The position numbers and the translations under genes are program-made. The notes beneath the pieces are model-generated. The model searched no databases and was not told where the DNA came from. It saw nothing but the letters and a program-made list of their open reading frames with translations. From an uncultured SAR86 cluster bacterium (GTDB taxonomy: Bacteria; Pseudomonadota; Gammaproteobacteria; Magnimaribacterales; AG-339-G14): a stretch of 64,000 bases of DNA. The stretch is taken from contig CACMTR010000001.1 of assembly GCA_902616715.1 (NCBI GenBank), positions 372,001 through 436,000 of the forward strand, written 5' to 3'. Shown piece by piece: positions 36,505-46,169 of the stretch (the stretch's first letter is position 1; every line of letters starts with the position of its first letter).

Positions 36505-37102
36505 ATAGAAAATAAAAAGGATTTTTTAATTCATCTTTGCATTCTGTAAATTGCACTCGGTAATTATTGGCCGATCTCTGTACTTTGTCTGCAACTCCTA
36601 ACAACCAAGGCTTAGACCGATAAGAACCTTTTTTGAAACCTTCTGGGCCCTCATGATATGCAAGGTACAAGGATCTTGCATTCTTTTTAGATATACGTAA
36701 ATTTTTGCTATTTCTGTTGTTATACCATCCTATAAAATCCACAGAATCAGAAAAATTAGTTCTCGAGGCAAAAGTTCTCCCAGCCTCTTGTTTGTATAAA
36801 TCCCATGTTCCGTCAATAACTTGAGCATACCCATAAGCACTACTTTCTCTTTTCCAAGGAATAAGACCAAAAAATATTCTCTCTCTTTCTGGTTTTGCTC
36901 CTTGTTGAAAACTAGATTCTTGTTTGATAAAAGCCATGGTAATGGATGGCTCTATATCCCATCTTTCGTAAGTTCTAATCGAAGCTCTATACCAGCTTCT
37001 TTTTTCATCAAATATTTCACAAATATCATTTGGACTTTTTGGTGGTGCAGTCGTGCAAGAATTTAGAATTAGTACTATTAAGGATAATTTTAATAACTTC
37101 AT
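36497..37102 (-). CDS. Lipoprotein with lytic transglycosylase (SLT) domain
   Basis: 201 residues. Lipoprotein signal with lipobox LNSC and Cys16 as anchor. The SLT-like domain shows TMAFIKQESSFQ with catalytic Glu62, SSAYGYAQVIDGTW (the GxxQ strand), and a late YLAYHEGPEGF segment. It should cleave peptidoglycan glycan strands from the outer membrane side. The start overlaps the ligA stop by four bases. Confidence 0.85.
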   Translation of the reverse strand: MKLLKLSLIVLILNSCTTAPPKSPNDICEIFDEKRSWYRASIRTYERWDIEPSITMAFIKQESSFQQGAKPERERIFFGLIPWKRESSAYGYAQVIDGTWDLYKQEAGRTFASRTNFSDSVDFIGWYNNRNSKNLRISKKNARSLYLAYHEGPEGFKKGSYRSKPWLLGVADKVQRSANNYRVQFTECKDELKNPFYFLFN

Positions 37103-39141
37103 AAATTGTTTATAAAACTTTCTAAATCTGAATCACTAATGATATCAATATTTAATTGTTTTGCCTTAGAAAGCTTTGTTCCAGAATCTGAACCTGCTAT
37201 TAAATAATCGGTTTTCTTTGAAATACTGTTAGCAACCTTAGCCCCTAAATTTTCTAATTTTAATTTAAGAGTTTCTCTGGAGTAATTTGATAATTTTCCG
37301 GTTACAACTATGACTTTATCTGTCAAATGACTTGTTTTAATTTGGACTGGAGACTTAAGATCTAAACCTAGTTGAATTAGCTCTTCAATTAGATTTTTAT
37401 TTGAGTCGCTTTTAAAAAATTTCTCTAGATTAGTTGCTGCCACCTCTCCAACATCATTTACTTCCAAATATGTTTCATAATCGATACTAAAGAAACTTTT
37501 TAAATTTTTAAAATACTTTGATAAGTTTTTTGATGTTTCTAAGCCTATTTCCTTTATACCCAGAGCATAAATAAACCTATGTAAATCTGTATTAAGACTC
37601 TCATTTAAGGAATTTAACAACTTACCTACAGATTTTTGGGCAAACCCCTCCAACAGCAATACATCTTCCTCTCTCAACCTATAAAGGTCTGGAAGTGAAG
37701 TAACAAGCTCTTTTTCAACAAAAATATCAATAGTTCTTTGACCCAGTCCATCAATATCCATAGCATTTCTTGATACAAAATGTTTTAAGGTCTCTTTAAA
37801 CTGTGAAAATCCATAACAATTTTTATCTATTGTCGTTAATACATTGGTATTCAATAATGGAGTATTAGACTCAAAAAAAGAAATTGTATTCTTGCATGTT
37901 GGGCAAGCATTTGGTGGGATAACCACTTTACTACCCTGTTCTCTTTTTTTTAAAACCACTTCTTTAATTTTTGGTATAACATCACCAGCTCTAATAATTT
38001 TGACGTAATCATTTTCTCTAACATCGAGTCTTCTTACCTCATCCATGTTATGCAAAGAAGCATTTGAAATAGTTACGCCACCTAATTTGACTGGTTCTAA
38101 ATTTGCTACAGGAGTGAGAACACCGGTTCTACCCATTTGAAAAGAAATATTTAATATTTTGCTTTCACCTACTTCAGCTGCAAATTTTTTTGCAATAGCC
38201 CATCTTGGAGATCTAGAAGAATTTCCCAGTTTTTCTTGGATCGCTTTGTTATTTATTTTTATAACGATGCCGTCTATTTCATAGTTTAATTTATCTCTTT
38301 TTAAGGTTAAAAGATTTATTAGGTTATCTGCTTCATCTAGGTTCTTGCAGACTTCAGCTTCTTTTGAAACAGGTAATCCCCATTCATAGAATTTCTTGAG
38401 CACTTCGTCTTGAGTTTCAAAAAAATTAATGTCTGAAATGTAGCCGATACTATGACAAAAAATTTTTAAAGGTCTTTTGGCTACAATTGATGAATCGAGT
38501 TGCCTAATACTTCCAGCTACAAAATTTCTAGGGTTAGCAAAAACTTTTTGATTATTTTTTTTAAAGTTTTTATTGATTAAATGAAAGTCATTCAGCTCAA
38601 CAAAAATCTCTCCTCTTACTTCCATTTCCTTAGGGTAATCTAAGTTGGTGTTTTTTAAGGTTGTAGGAATTTCAGACATTGTTAATACGTTGTGAGTGAC
38701 ATCTTCCCCTATCAAACCATCTCCTCTTGTTCCAGCTCTTATTAATTTTCCATTTTGATAGAAAAGACTTATTGCCACGCCATCTATTTTTGGTTCAACC
38801 AGGTAAGAAAAATCTATATTTTCTTTTAATTTATTTAAATTCCGTTTCTCAAAATCTTTCAGGTCATCGCTGCTAAAAGCATTGTCTAATGAAAGCATTG
38901 GAAGCTCGTGCTTAAAAGGGGTTAATACAGATAATTTTTTTCCACCAACCGTCCTAGTTGGTGAGTCGGTTGTATCTAGAAAAGCATACTTGTTTTCCAA
39001 ATCTATTAATTCTTTGAATAGTAAATCAAATTCTTGATCGCTAATTTCAGGATTATCTTCAGAATGATACTTCTCATTATGAAATTTAATTTTTTCCTTT
39101 AATTTGGTGTGTTCTTTCTGGATATCTGTTTTCGATACCAT
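37099..39141 (-). CDS. ligA: NAD-dependent DNA ligase with altered zinc finger
   Basis: 680 residues, full length. Adenylation lysine Lys118 in PKIDG; the Ia domain with YHSEDNPEISDQEFD, OB fold, helix-hairpin-helix repeats and a C-terminal BRCT domain (about 605-680) are all present. The zinc finger keeps Cys413, Cys416 and Cys442, but the third ligand position, six residues before Cys442, is Thr436. Seals nicks in replication and repair. It lies downstream of zipA with a 3-base gap, the common gammaproteobacterial order. Confidence 0.95.
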   Translation of the reverse strand: MVSKTDIQKEHTKLKEKIKFHNEKYHSEDNPEISDQEFDLLFKELIDLENKYAFLDTTDSPTRTVGGKKLSVLTPFKHELPMLSLDNAFSSDDLKDFEKRNLNKLKENIDFSYLVEPKIDGVAISLFYQNGKLIRAGTRGDGLIGEDVTHNVLTMSEIPTTLKNTNLDYPKEMEVRGEIFVELNDFHLINKNFKKNNQKVFANPRNFVAGSIRQLDSSIVAKRPLKIFCHSIGYISDINFFETQDEVLKKFYEWGLPVSKEAEVCKNLDEADNLINLLTLKRDKLNYEIDGIVIKINNKAIQEKLGNSSRSPRWAIAKKFAAEVGESKILNISFQMGRTGVLTPVANLEPVKLGGVTISNASLHNMDEVRRLDVRENDYVKIIRAGDVIPKIKEVVLKKREQGSKVVIPPNACPTCKNTISFFESNTPLLNTNVLTTIDKNCYGFSQFKETLKHFVSRNAMDIDGLGQRTIDIFVEKELVTSLPDLYRLREEDVLLLEGFAQKSVGKLLNSLNESLNTDLHRFIYALGIKEIGLETSKNLSKYFKNLKSFFSIDYETYLEVNDVGEVAATNLEKFFKSDSNKNLIEELIQLGLDLKSPVQIKTSHLTDKVIVVTGKLSNYSRETLKLKLENLGAKVANSISKKTDYLIAGSDSGTKLSKAKQLNIDIISDSDLESFINNL

Positions 39142-39144
39142 GTA

Positions 39145-39804
39145 TTACGAGATATTATTGAGATCGAATTCTTCTGCAATTTGTGAATAATGTTCAACCA
39201 TTTGTTGAGTTAAAGCATTTCTATCTCCATCAAGAATTTGGGTAGAAAAGTCTTTAGCTATGCGTTCTGCAAATTTTATCATTTCAGCAAGAGCATTTAC
39301 CGAGTTACCTTTAGGCTTCATTGAATAAATTATGGTCATAATTGAAGTAGATAAAATATTTTCTTCCTCTGAAAATTTTCCAGGATTTAATCCATTAACA
39401 AACATGAAATGGTCACTATCTTCTAAAAATATCTTCAGCCACCCTCCTTCATCTTTGTAGCTAGTCTGTGATTTATCAAGATAATCTAGTAATTCTTTAT
39501 AATTGAAAACATGCTCTTCCGCTTCTAAGTGAATTGTTATTAGATTTGTGTTCTCCTCTTCACGAAAAACTGATTCATACTCAACGTTATCTTCTATTAA
39601 ATCATGAGATTCTTGACCAATTTTAGAATCAATATTTAATTCGTCATCAGACTTTTGAGCTGATTCAAATAATTCACGAGAATTTACTTTCTTATTAATT
39701 TCAATTACTGTTTTTTTTCCGAAAAAAATCCTTCTGAAAATTAAAAGCAATGTGACTGAGATTGCTATTCCAAGAAGTAAGATAATAATTTCATTAATTG
39801 TCAT
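39145..39804 (-). CDS. zipA: Cell division protein ZipA
   Basis: 219 residues, shorter than the E. coli protein (about 330) because the Pro/Gln-rich linker is replaced by an acidic stretch at about 45-85. An N-terminal membrane helix (4-24) is followed by a basic patch. The C-terminal FtsZ-binding domain (about 85-215) has EGGWLKIFL, MFVNGLNPGKF and LTQQMVEHYSQIAEEF, as in ZipA. It tethers FtsZ to the membrane. Position between smc and ligA agrees. Confidence 0.85.
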   Translation of the reverse strand: MTINEIIILLLGIAISVTLLLIFRRIFFGKKTVIEINKKVNSRELFESAQKSDDELNIDSKIGQESHDLIEDNVEYESVFREEENTNLITIHLEAEEHVFNYKELLDYLDKSQTSYKDEGGWLKIFLEDSDHFMFVNGLNPGKFSEEENILSTSIMTIIYSMKPKGNSVNALAEMIKFAERIAKDFSTQILDGDRNALTQQMVEHYSQIAEEFDLNNIS

Positions 39805-42236
39805 TATACTGCTGCTAATTTCATTGCCTCATCAATATCAACTGTTACCAATCTGGATACTCCTGGTTCTTGCATTGTAACTCCAATAAGATGCTTACTT
39901 TTCTCCATAGAGATTTTATTGTGCGTGACAAAAATAAATTGAACCTGATTTGACATTTCTTCGACCATATTAATAAATCTAGAGGTATTGAAATCATCCA
40001 AAGGCGCATCAATTTCATCTAATATACAAAATGGTGCCGGATTTAATGAAAAGAAAGAAAAAACTAATGCAATAGAAGACAGAGCTTTCTCTCCTCCAGA
40101 TAATTGAGAAACATTTACATTTTTTTTACCTGGAGGCATTGCTTTAAAAACTATACCGGTATCTAAGATATCATCTGATGTAGTCTCCAACTTTGCATGC
40201 CCGCCTCCAAAAAGCTTAGGGAAAAGCTCACCAATTTTAATATTCAAATTGTCATAAGTATCTTTAAAAAGAGTTTTCGACTCTAGATCTATTTTTTTAA
40301 TTGCGTTTTCTAGAGTTTTCAATGCACTTTCTAATTCATCAATTTGATTGACTATCTCCTGTTTTCTTTCTTCTTCTATATTAAATTCTTCAGTTGCCGC
40401 AAGATTGATAGGGCCTATTCTTTCAATAGATTTTTCAATGTTTGTAATGTCTTCAATAAACTTTTCTTCCGTATCGTCAGACGATAATTCATCTATAAGA
40501 ATTTTTATGTCAAAACCCTCCTTTTCTAATTGTTGTAAATAAATTTCTGCCTCAGAAAGATAACCCTGTCTATTAATTTTTGAATCCTGTGAATCTTTTC
40601 TTATTTGGTCTAGCTCTAAGTCACAGTCATGCAGTGATCTTTCCAATGATCTAATTTCTTCAGATAAGGAAGAAAATTCATTTCTAATTTCTGCTAAAGA
40701 ATCTTCTACAGAACTTCTAGACTCTAACAAAGGTTTAATGTCTACCTCTAATTTTTTTATTGGCTCTTCCAAAGCCTCCAATTCTGAATTAATTTTAATT
40801 AGAAGATTTTTTTTGTTAGTTTCATCTTTCAGAATTGAATCTTGTTCGCCAGAGACTTGAGCAATTTTTACTTTTAAATTTGTAATATCAGCACTTAAAG
40901 TCAGTAACTTATCCTTTTGAAGTACAAATTTTTCTTCTTGTTCAGAAGTTTGATTTTCTATTGCCTCAATTAATTTTTTAATTTTTTTATCAAATTTAAC
41001 AATTGACTCATAGGAAGATTCTAATTGATTCATATCAAAAGATTTAAAATCTTTTCGATAATTCTCAAAATTTGCTTTAAGTTCTCCTATTTCTATCGAA
41101 ATTTGTTTGGATAAAAACATAGGAGATAAAGCACCATCTAATTCAGCTATTGAAGCATCCATTTTTTCTAATAATGGCTCTTTGATTTTAAGTTCTGATT
41201 TAAGATCTTCAATTTTTTTGTTATTTACTTCATGTAGTCCTTCATAACCTTTTAAATCATCTTGAAGATTTTCTTTTTCAGTAACAAAATCGTTTTTCTT
41301 TCCTTTGAGAAAAACTAATTCCTGTTCAGATTTCGAAAGTTTAGCTCCACTTGAATAAAACTCTTCTTGAGTTTTATTTATTTCAAGTTGTATCTCATCT
41401 TGCCTAACTTTTGATTTATCTATTGAAGATTGAATTCCTTGTTTATTTGAATTAATTTTTTCTATCTGAAGTTCTATTTCCTTTATAGATAAATTTAATT
41501 TTGAGGCTGCTTCGTTTCTTTGTTGCCAATTAAAAGCCTTTAGCAACGAATTTAATTTTTTTTCTTTCTTCTTTAGATCGTTGTATCTTTCTGCTGATTT
41601 TACTTGTTGTTTTAATTTTAGTAGCTGTCGATCAATTTCGTCTTTTAAGTCAGAAACTCTACTTAAATTTTCTTTAGTTCTTTTAATTCTCGATTCAGTT
41701 TCTTTCCTTCTTTCTTTATAGACAGATATGCCCGCTACTTCTTCTATATAAGCTCTAAGTTCTTCTGGTTTAGAACTAATAAGTTTAGTAGCCATTTCTT
41801 GTTCTATCACAGCATAACTTCTTGGACCCAAACCTGTGCCAAGAAAGATATCAGTAATATCTTTTCTTCTACATTCCGAGTTATTCAGGAAATAAGTTGA
41901 TTTACCGTCAATATCTACAGTTCTTTTAACACTAATTTCAGAATAAGATGAATACTCGCCACCTATTCTTCCGTCCCCGTTATCAAATAAAAGTTCAACC
42001 GATGCTCTAGCAGATGGTGCTCGTGAAGAAGAGCCATTAAAAATAATATCGGCCATGGACTCGCCTCGAAGATTTTTTGCTGAGATCTCTCCCATAACCC
42101 ATCTAACTGCATCAATAATATTAGACTTACCGCAGCCGTTAGGGCCAACAACACCTGACATTTCGCTAGGGAAGGCAATCTTCGTTGGATCAACGAAAGA
42201 TTTAAAACCTGATAGGCTAATGTTTTTTAACCTCAT
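39804..42236 (-). CDS. smc: SMC-family chromosome segregation ATPase, short, no recognisable hinge
   Basis: 810 residues against about 1150-1200 for bacterial SMC. Both heads are intact: Walker A GPNGCGKSN (31-39), the Q-loop and VIEQ regions, the GPINLAATEEF entry to the C-head (608-618), signature LSGGEKAL (712-719), and Walker B FCILDEIDAPLDD (736-748). Coiled-coil arms span about 170-360 and 430-605. Between them lie only about 70 residues (SPMFLSKQISIEIGEL... FDMNQLESSYES), with no glycine-rich hinge fold and no Rad50-type CxxC hook. It is one continuous frame, starting upstream of zipA. Confidence 0.88.
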   Translation of the reverse strand: MRLKNISLSGFKSFVDPTKIAFPSEMSGVVGPNGCGKSNIIDAVRWVMGEISAKNLRGESMADIIFNGSSSRAPSARASVELLFDNGDGRIGGEYSSYSEISVKRTVDIDGKSTYFLNNSECRRKDITDIFLGTGLGPRSYAVIEQEMATKLISSKPEELRAYIEEVAGISVYKERRKETESRIKRTKENLSRVSDLKDEIDRQLLKLKQQVKSAERYNDLKKKEKKLNSLLKAFNWQQRNEAASKLNLSIKEIELQIEKINSNKQGIQSSIDKSKVRQDEIQLEINKTQEEFYSSGAKLSKSEQELVFLKGKKNDFVTEKENLQDDLKGYEGLHEVNNKKIEDLKSELKIKEPLLEKMDASIAELDGALSPMFLSKQISIEIGELKANFENYRKDFKSFDMNQLESSYESIVKFDKKIKKLIEAIENQTSEQEEKFVLQKDKLLTLSADITNLKVKIAQVSGEQDSILKDETNKKNLLIKINSELEALEEPIKKLEVDIKPLLESRSSVEDSLAEIRNEFSSLSEEIRSLERSLHDCDLELDQIRKDSQDSKINRQGYLSEAEIYLQQLEKEGFDIKILIDELSSDDTEEKFIEDITNIEKSIERIGPINLAATEEFNIEEERKQEIVNQIDELESALKTLENAIKKIDLESKTLFKDTYDNLNIKIGELFPKLFGGGHAKLETTSDDILDTGIVFKAMPPGKKNVNVSQLSGGEKALSSIALVFSFFSLNPAPFCILDEIDAPLDDFNTSRFINMVEEMSNQVQFIFVTHNKISMEKSKHLIGVTMQEPGVSRLVTVDIDEAMKLAAV

Positions 42237-42291
42237 ACTCTTATAGAAAGTATTATTTTATACGATTTCTACAAATCAATCATGTAAAAGA

Positions 42292-42855
42292 TTAGCGTTC
42301 TAAGGCTTTTATTGCAGAATTCATAACGATTATTAAAGATTTTTTTTCTTCATCTGATTCGACATTATCTAGAGCAATAGCCCAATGTTTGAGAGACTCT
42401 TGATAGTTTTCTTCGTTATAAAAAAAAAGTCCCTTTAAAGTTAAAGCTTTATAATTTGATGGATCCAAAAAAAGGGAATTTTCTATATTTTCTAAAATAA
42501 ATTCATTAAAGACTTTTAAATTTTCTAGATACAAAGATTCTGCATATCTCGCATATATATCTGAGTCTATTAAGTTAGGATAATTATTAATAAATTCTTT
42601 ATAGACTTTAGAAGATTGATCATAGAATTCTTTGGACGATAAATCAGCCGCAAGCAAATAAAGTTGCTCTGAAGAAAGTCTACTTTTCAATAAAAGATCT
42701 ACATTTAAAGAAAGGTTTTCTTTTAAGATGGCTGTTTCAGAATTCTTATAAAAATCAGAAAATTTTAAGCTCTTAGAATTATCTAATCCAAAAAAATAAA
42801 CATATACAAAAATTGTTAATGCCAAGGAACTAATAATAGTTAGAATTTGATTCAT
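42292..42855 (-). CDS. ccmI: CcmI-like TPR protein for cytochrome c maturation
   Basis: 187 residues. One N-terminal membrane helix (about 3-24), then helical repeats with TPR character (LYLLAADLSSKEFYDQSSKVYKEF and ALTLKGLFFYNEENYQESLKHWAIAL). CcmI binds apocytochrome c and hands it to the haem ligation complex. It is shorter than usual, lacking much of the second domain. Last gene of the ccm operon, overlapping ccmH by four bases. Confidence 0.75.
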   Translation of the reverse strand: MNQILTIISSLALTIFVYVYFFGLDNSKSLKFSDFYKNSETAILKENLSLNVDLLLKSRLSSEQLYLLAADLSSKEFYDQSSKVYKEFINNYPNLIDSDIYARYAESLYLENLKVFNEFILENIENSLFLDPSNYKALTLKGLFFYNEENYQESLKHWAIALDNVESDEEKKSLIIVMNSAIKALER

Positions 42856-43226
42856 TTATTTCTTGCTTTCATTAGAAAAAATAATGAAAGGAAAACTAGG
42901 ACTAAGGGAAAAAAATATAACAATAATGTCGATAGATTTCTCGGAGGCGCAAATAAAACCTCATCTCCAAATTTGCTTGCAACTTGATCTTTTATTTCTG
43001 ATTTAGTTTTTCCATTAATTATTTCTTTGTAAATAAACTCTTTTATGTCCAAAGCAATTGGAGCAGACGAACCACTGACATTAGATCCGGCACAAAGGGG
43101 GCATCCAATTTCATAAGTTAATTCGTCAAATAATTCTTTTTGGAATTCGGAATTAAAAGAATAAAGATTTTTTTCAGCATAACTCAAGGATGTTATAAAA
43201 AATAATATTAGAAAAAATTTAATCAT
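42852..43226 (-). CDS. ccmH: Cytochrome c maturation protein CcmH
   Basis: 124 residues. Signal peptide about 1-17, then the redox motif CPLC (Cys42, Cys45) in YEIGCPLCAGSNVSGSSAPIA, then KEIINGKTKSEI and the FGDEVLFAPP signature, and a C-terminal membrane helix. The usual RCxxCQ core is altered to GCPLCAG. It reduces apocytochrome c before haem attachment. Its start overlaps ccmG by eight bases. Confidence 0.93.
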   Translation of the reverse strand: MIKFFLILFFITSLSYAEKNLYSFNSEFQKELFDELTYEIGCPLCAGSNVSGSSAPIALDIKEFIYKEIINGKTKSEIKDQVASKFGDEVLFAPPRNLSTLLLYFFPLVLVFLSLFFLMKARNK

Positions 43227-43728
43227 TTATTAGGGGTAAGAATTTTTGAATCCAAATATCTTCATTCATTATGCCAATGTGCTTATGAAGAATTTTGTTC
43301 TGTTTGTTGACTAGATAAGTTTCGGGTGCTCCTGCCACTCCTAATTCAAAACCCAACTCACCTTTTTGATCAAAAATATTTTTTTTATAAGGATTTCCAA
43401 ACTGAACTAACCATTTATTAGCTTTTTCTAAATTGTCCTTATAATTCAGACCAATAATTTTGAAGTTTTCATTTTTTAAAGACATCAAAAATCCATGTTC
43501 TAATTTACAATTAATGCACCAAGTCGCCCAAACATTAATTAGTTTATATTCATCCACTTTAAATATAGAACGATCAATTTTATTTCCCTTTAAATCTGAC
43601 ATTTGAAATTCGGGAATGTCAGAAACAACTAAGGTATCACTCTTTTCATAATTTAAATTCCATATAAAAAATGATGAAATGATTCCTACAAAAACAAGAG
43701 GTAATAGAATTAAATAATTTTTTTTCAT
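43219..43728 (-). CDS. ccmG: Thiol:disulfide interchange protein CcmG/DsbE
   Basis: 169 residues. Membrane-anchored thioredoxin fold with active site WATWCINC (Cys72, Cys75), GLNYKDN and the conserved GAPETYLV cis-proline segment near 132-139. Keeps apocytochrome c thiols reduced in the periplasm, with electrons from CcdA/DsbD. Overlaps ccmF by four bases. Confidence 0.92.
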   Translation of the reverse strand: MKKNYLILLPLVFVGIISSFFIWNLNYEKSDTLVVSDIPEFQMSDLKGNKIDRSIFKVDEYKLINVWATWCINCKLEHGFLMSLKNENFKIIGLNYKDNLEKANKWLVQFGNPYKKNIFDQKGELGFELGVAGAPETYLVNKQNKILHKHIGIMNEDIWIQKFLPLIND

Positions 43729-45617
43729 TTAAACAATAATCTTCTTGAAAAAGAAAAGATTCCTCCTAAACACATTAATATCGATCCCAACCATATAAAC
43801 CTAACAAAAGGTTTTGTTTGTATTTTTGCAATCCATTCACCCGAATTAAGTCTTTCACTTAAACTTATGTAAACGTCTTCTTTGGGTGTGATAGCTATTG
43901 CAGATTCCGTCATGATGCTCCTAGATGCTGGATAAAAAGCTTTTTCTGGTTTTAAATCAAAACTATCACCGTTAGTTAGATTTTCAACTTGGAAGATAGC
44001 TATCTGTGAATAAAAATTAGATTCTTCTTTGAAGTCTTCAGCAATCAGAGTAAATTCGTAATTGCTTAGCGTTGTACTTTCTCCAATTTCTAATATTACT
44101 TCTTTTGAGCTTGAATGACTCGATACCGCTCCTATGCCAAAAATGGTTACAGCAATTCCTATATGGGCAAGATTCATGCCTAAGTTGTTGAAGAAAAATC
44201 TCTTATTATCAAATATTCTTATAGCTGAAATTAGAACGCCAGCAATAATAGATGAAACCATGAGAATGCCTATCACATTAAATAGGCTTAGATAATTAAA
44301 TAACAAATATGAAAAAACTAACGAAAGAAAAGCTATAACGATTAAGGTGGTAGAAAAAGTTTTAATTGAGTTTGGTGAAGAACTCCACTTGGTAAGAACG
44401 CCATAACCTTGAAAAAAAGCTAAGAAAAAAGCAATAGGAACTGTAACAAGATTAAAATATGGCGCTCCAACACTTATGGTTCGTCCGCCACTAAAAATCT
44501 CATAAAAAATAGGATAGATTGTTCCAAATAAAATTATTACTGCAAGAATAACTAAGAATAAGTTATTTATTAAAAGAAAATATTCTTTAGAGACAATTGA
44601 ATAATTTATTGAATTATTGTCAGAAACATCTGATTTAAAAAATACAAAAAAAGAATATAAAGTGATCGCTAAAGTAATCATGAGAAGTATAAGACCTCTC
44701 TCAGGATCTAAAGCAAAAGAATGAACAGAAGTTAGAATTCCTGATCTTACTAAAAACATTCCTATAAAACATCCGATGACACTTAGAATTGCTAATAAAA
44801 TTGTCCAATTGTTAAAGATTTTTCTTGAATTACTTACAATGGCTGAATGGAACAAAGCGGTTGCCAATAACCAAGGTACCAGAGAAGAATTCTCTACTGG
44901 GTCCCAAAACCACCAACCGCCCCATCCTAACTCGTAGTATGCCCACCAACTTCCCAAAGCAATGCCCAATGTCAAAAATGACCATGAAAGCACGGTCCAA
45001 TTTCTAATATGCGTCGTCCAAGCTTCTGTTACATTGAAACATCTAGCCAAAGCTAAAGAAAACGGAATTATGAGGCCTGCATAGCCAAAATATAAAATTG
45101 GTGGATGGATGGTAAATGCAAAATCTTGAAGAAGAGGATTAAGATCTGTCCCTGACATTGAAGCTATTGGGATAAGTCTCTCGAATGGATTTGAAGAAAA
45201 AATAATAAAACCTAATAAAGAAAATAAAACTAAATGAGAAAAGGAAAGCACAAGATTTTTGTCCTCAATTTTTGTATATGAACTTAGTAAGCTAAAGACC
45301 ATCATCCAAATACTTATAATTAAAACAAATAATAAAAGTGAACCTTCATGACCGCCCCACAAAGCTGAAAATTTATAATACATTGGAAGATTAGGGTTCG
45401 AGTTATTAGCAACATAAAGCACACTAAAATCGTCTGTTAAAAAAGAAAATTCAAGTACAAAAAAACTGGCTAATAATAGAAAGAATATTAAATAGATATT
45501 TTTACTAAGATCATAAATTTGCACGTTACTATAGTAAGAAAAAGTAGAACTTAAAAAACTCAATACCGAAATTGAGAAAGCAAAAATTAAAAAGATATTA
45601 CCAATTTCAGGAATCAT
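43725..45617 (-). CDS. ccmF: Haem lyase subunit CcmF
   Basis: 630 residues, about 14-15 membrane segments. The WWD domain is clear: GWGGWWFWDPVENSSLVPWLL near 231-251, and haem-ligand histidines appear in GGHEGS, HPPILY and AHSG-like AHIG. With CcmH and CcmI it attaches haem to apocytochrome c CXXCH motifs. The ending WLGSILMCLGG is standard. Confidence 0.95.
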   Translation of the reverse strand: MIPEIGNIFLIFAFSISVLSFLSSTFSYYSNVQIYDLSKNIYLIFFLLLASFFVLEFSFLTDDFSVLYVANNSNPNLPMYYKFSALWGGHEGSLLLFVLIISIWMMVFSLLSSYTKIEDKNLVLSFSHLVLFSLLGFIIFSSNPFERLIPIASMSGTDLNPLLQDFAFTIHPPILYFGYAGLIIPFSLALARCFNVTEAWTTHIRNWTVLSWSFLTLGIALGSWWAYYELGWGGWWFWDPVENSSLVPWLLATALFHSAIVSNSRKIFNNWTILLAILSVIGCFIGMFLVRSGILTSVHSFALDPERGLILLMITLAITLYSFFVFFKSDVSDNNSINYSIVSKEYFLLINNLFLVILAVIILFGTIYPIFYEIFSGGRTISVGAPYFNLVTVPIAFFLAFFQGYGVLTKWSSSPNSIKTFSTTLIVIAFLSLVFSYLLFNYLSLFNVIGILMVSSIIAGVLISAIRIFDNKRFFFNNLGMNLAHIGIAVTIFGIGAVSSHSSSKEVILEIGESTTLSNYEFTLIAEDFKEESNFYSQIAIFQVENLTNGDSFDLKPEKAFYPASRSIMTESAIAITPKEDVYISLSERLNSGEWIAKIQTKPFVRFIWLGSILMCLGGIFSFSRRLLFK

Positions 45618-45619
45618 TA

Positions 45620-46039
45620 TTACTCAAGTGCTTTTTTTACTTCTTTAGGAACGTAGTTTTCATCGTGTTTAGCTAATATTTCATAAGCTACAAATTCATT
45701 CGCGCTAGGGTAAAAATACCCAGTTGCTACTACTCCTTTATTTTCTTTGAACAAATCTGGTAACAATCCCTCATATGACACTGAAACAGTATTTTTTAAA
45801 TCTGTAATTTCAAAGAAAATTTTTAAAGAATCTTTATCTCGTATCAAAGAATTTTCTTTAACTAACCCACCTGCTCTTATGGATTTATCAGACATGGGAG
45901 GATTATTTTGCAAATCGGTCGGTGAATAAAACAAATTAATATTTTCTTGCAATGCAGAAAAAACTAAAAAAATAGAAATTAGAATTGAAATTCCTATAAA
46001 TAAAATAACGTAAATTCTATTTTTTCTATGTTGTTTCAA
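45620..46039 (-). CDS. ccmE: Haem chaperone CcmE (TTG start)
   Basis: 139 residues. N-terminal membrane helix (9-28), beta-barrel OB domain with RAGGLVKENS, and the haem-binding KHDENYVP segment with His125 and Tyr129. Carries haem from CcmC to CcmF. The only start consistent with the family is TTG at 46039, inside the end of ccmD; no ATG follows before the membrane helix. Confidence 0.92.
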   Translation of the reverse strand: MKQHRKNRIYVILFIGISILISIFLVFSALQENINLFYSPTDLQNNPPMSDKSIRAGGLVKENSLIRDKDSLKIFFEITDLKNTVSVSYEGLLPDLFKENKGVVATGYFYPSANEFVAYEILAKHDENYVPKEVKKALE

Positions 46040-46169
46040 TGTTCTTCAAACGTTTTTTTATTTTATTGAGTTTAATTAATGGCAATAGAAAATTAATCAA
46101 GAGAATAGTTACCGTCAGGATACTCACTAAGGTTAGATGAAGATGATTGTTAATGATGAATTCAATCAT
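46026..46169 (-). CDS. ccmD: Haem exporter subunit CcmD
   Basis: 47 residues, too short for most gene callers. One membrane helix (about 13-33: TLVSILTVTILLINFLLPLIK), then a basic tail (KLNKIKKRLKNIET), typical of CcmD. It releases holo-CcmE from CcmC. It overlaps ccmC by 8 bases and ccmE by 14, and sits where CcmD is expected. Confidence 0.85.
   Translation of the reverse strand: MIEFIINNHLHLTLVSILTVTILLINFLLPLIKLNKIKKRLKNIETT

Noticed and set aside
39804..42236. The short SMC as a frameshifted or broken gene
   Set aside because: One uninterrupted frame spans both heads with all ATPase motifs and normal overlap to zipA; a clean in-frame deletion in assembly remains possible but no decay is visible.
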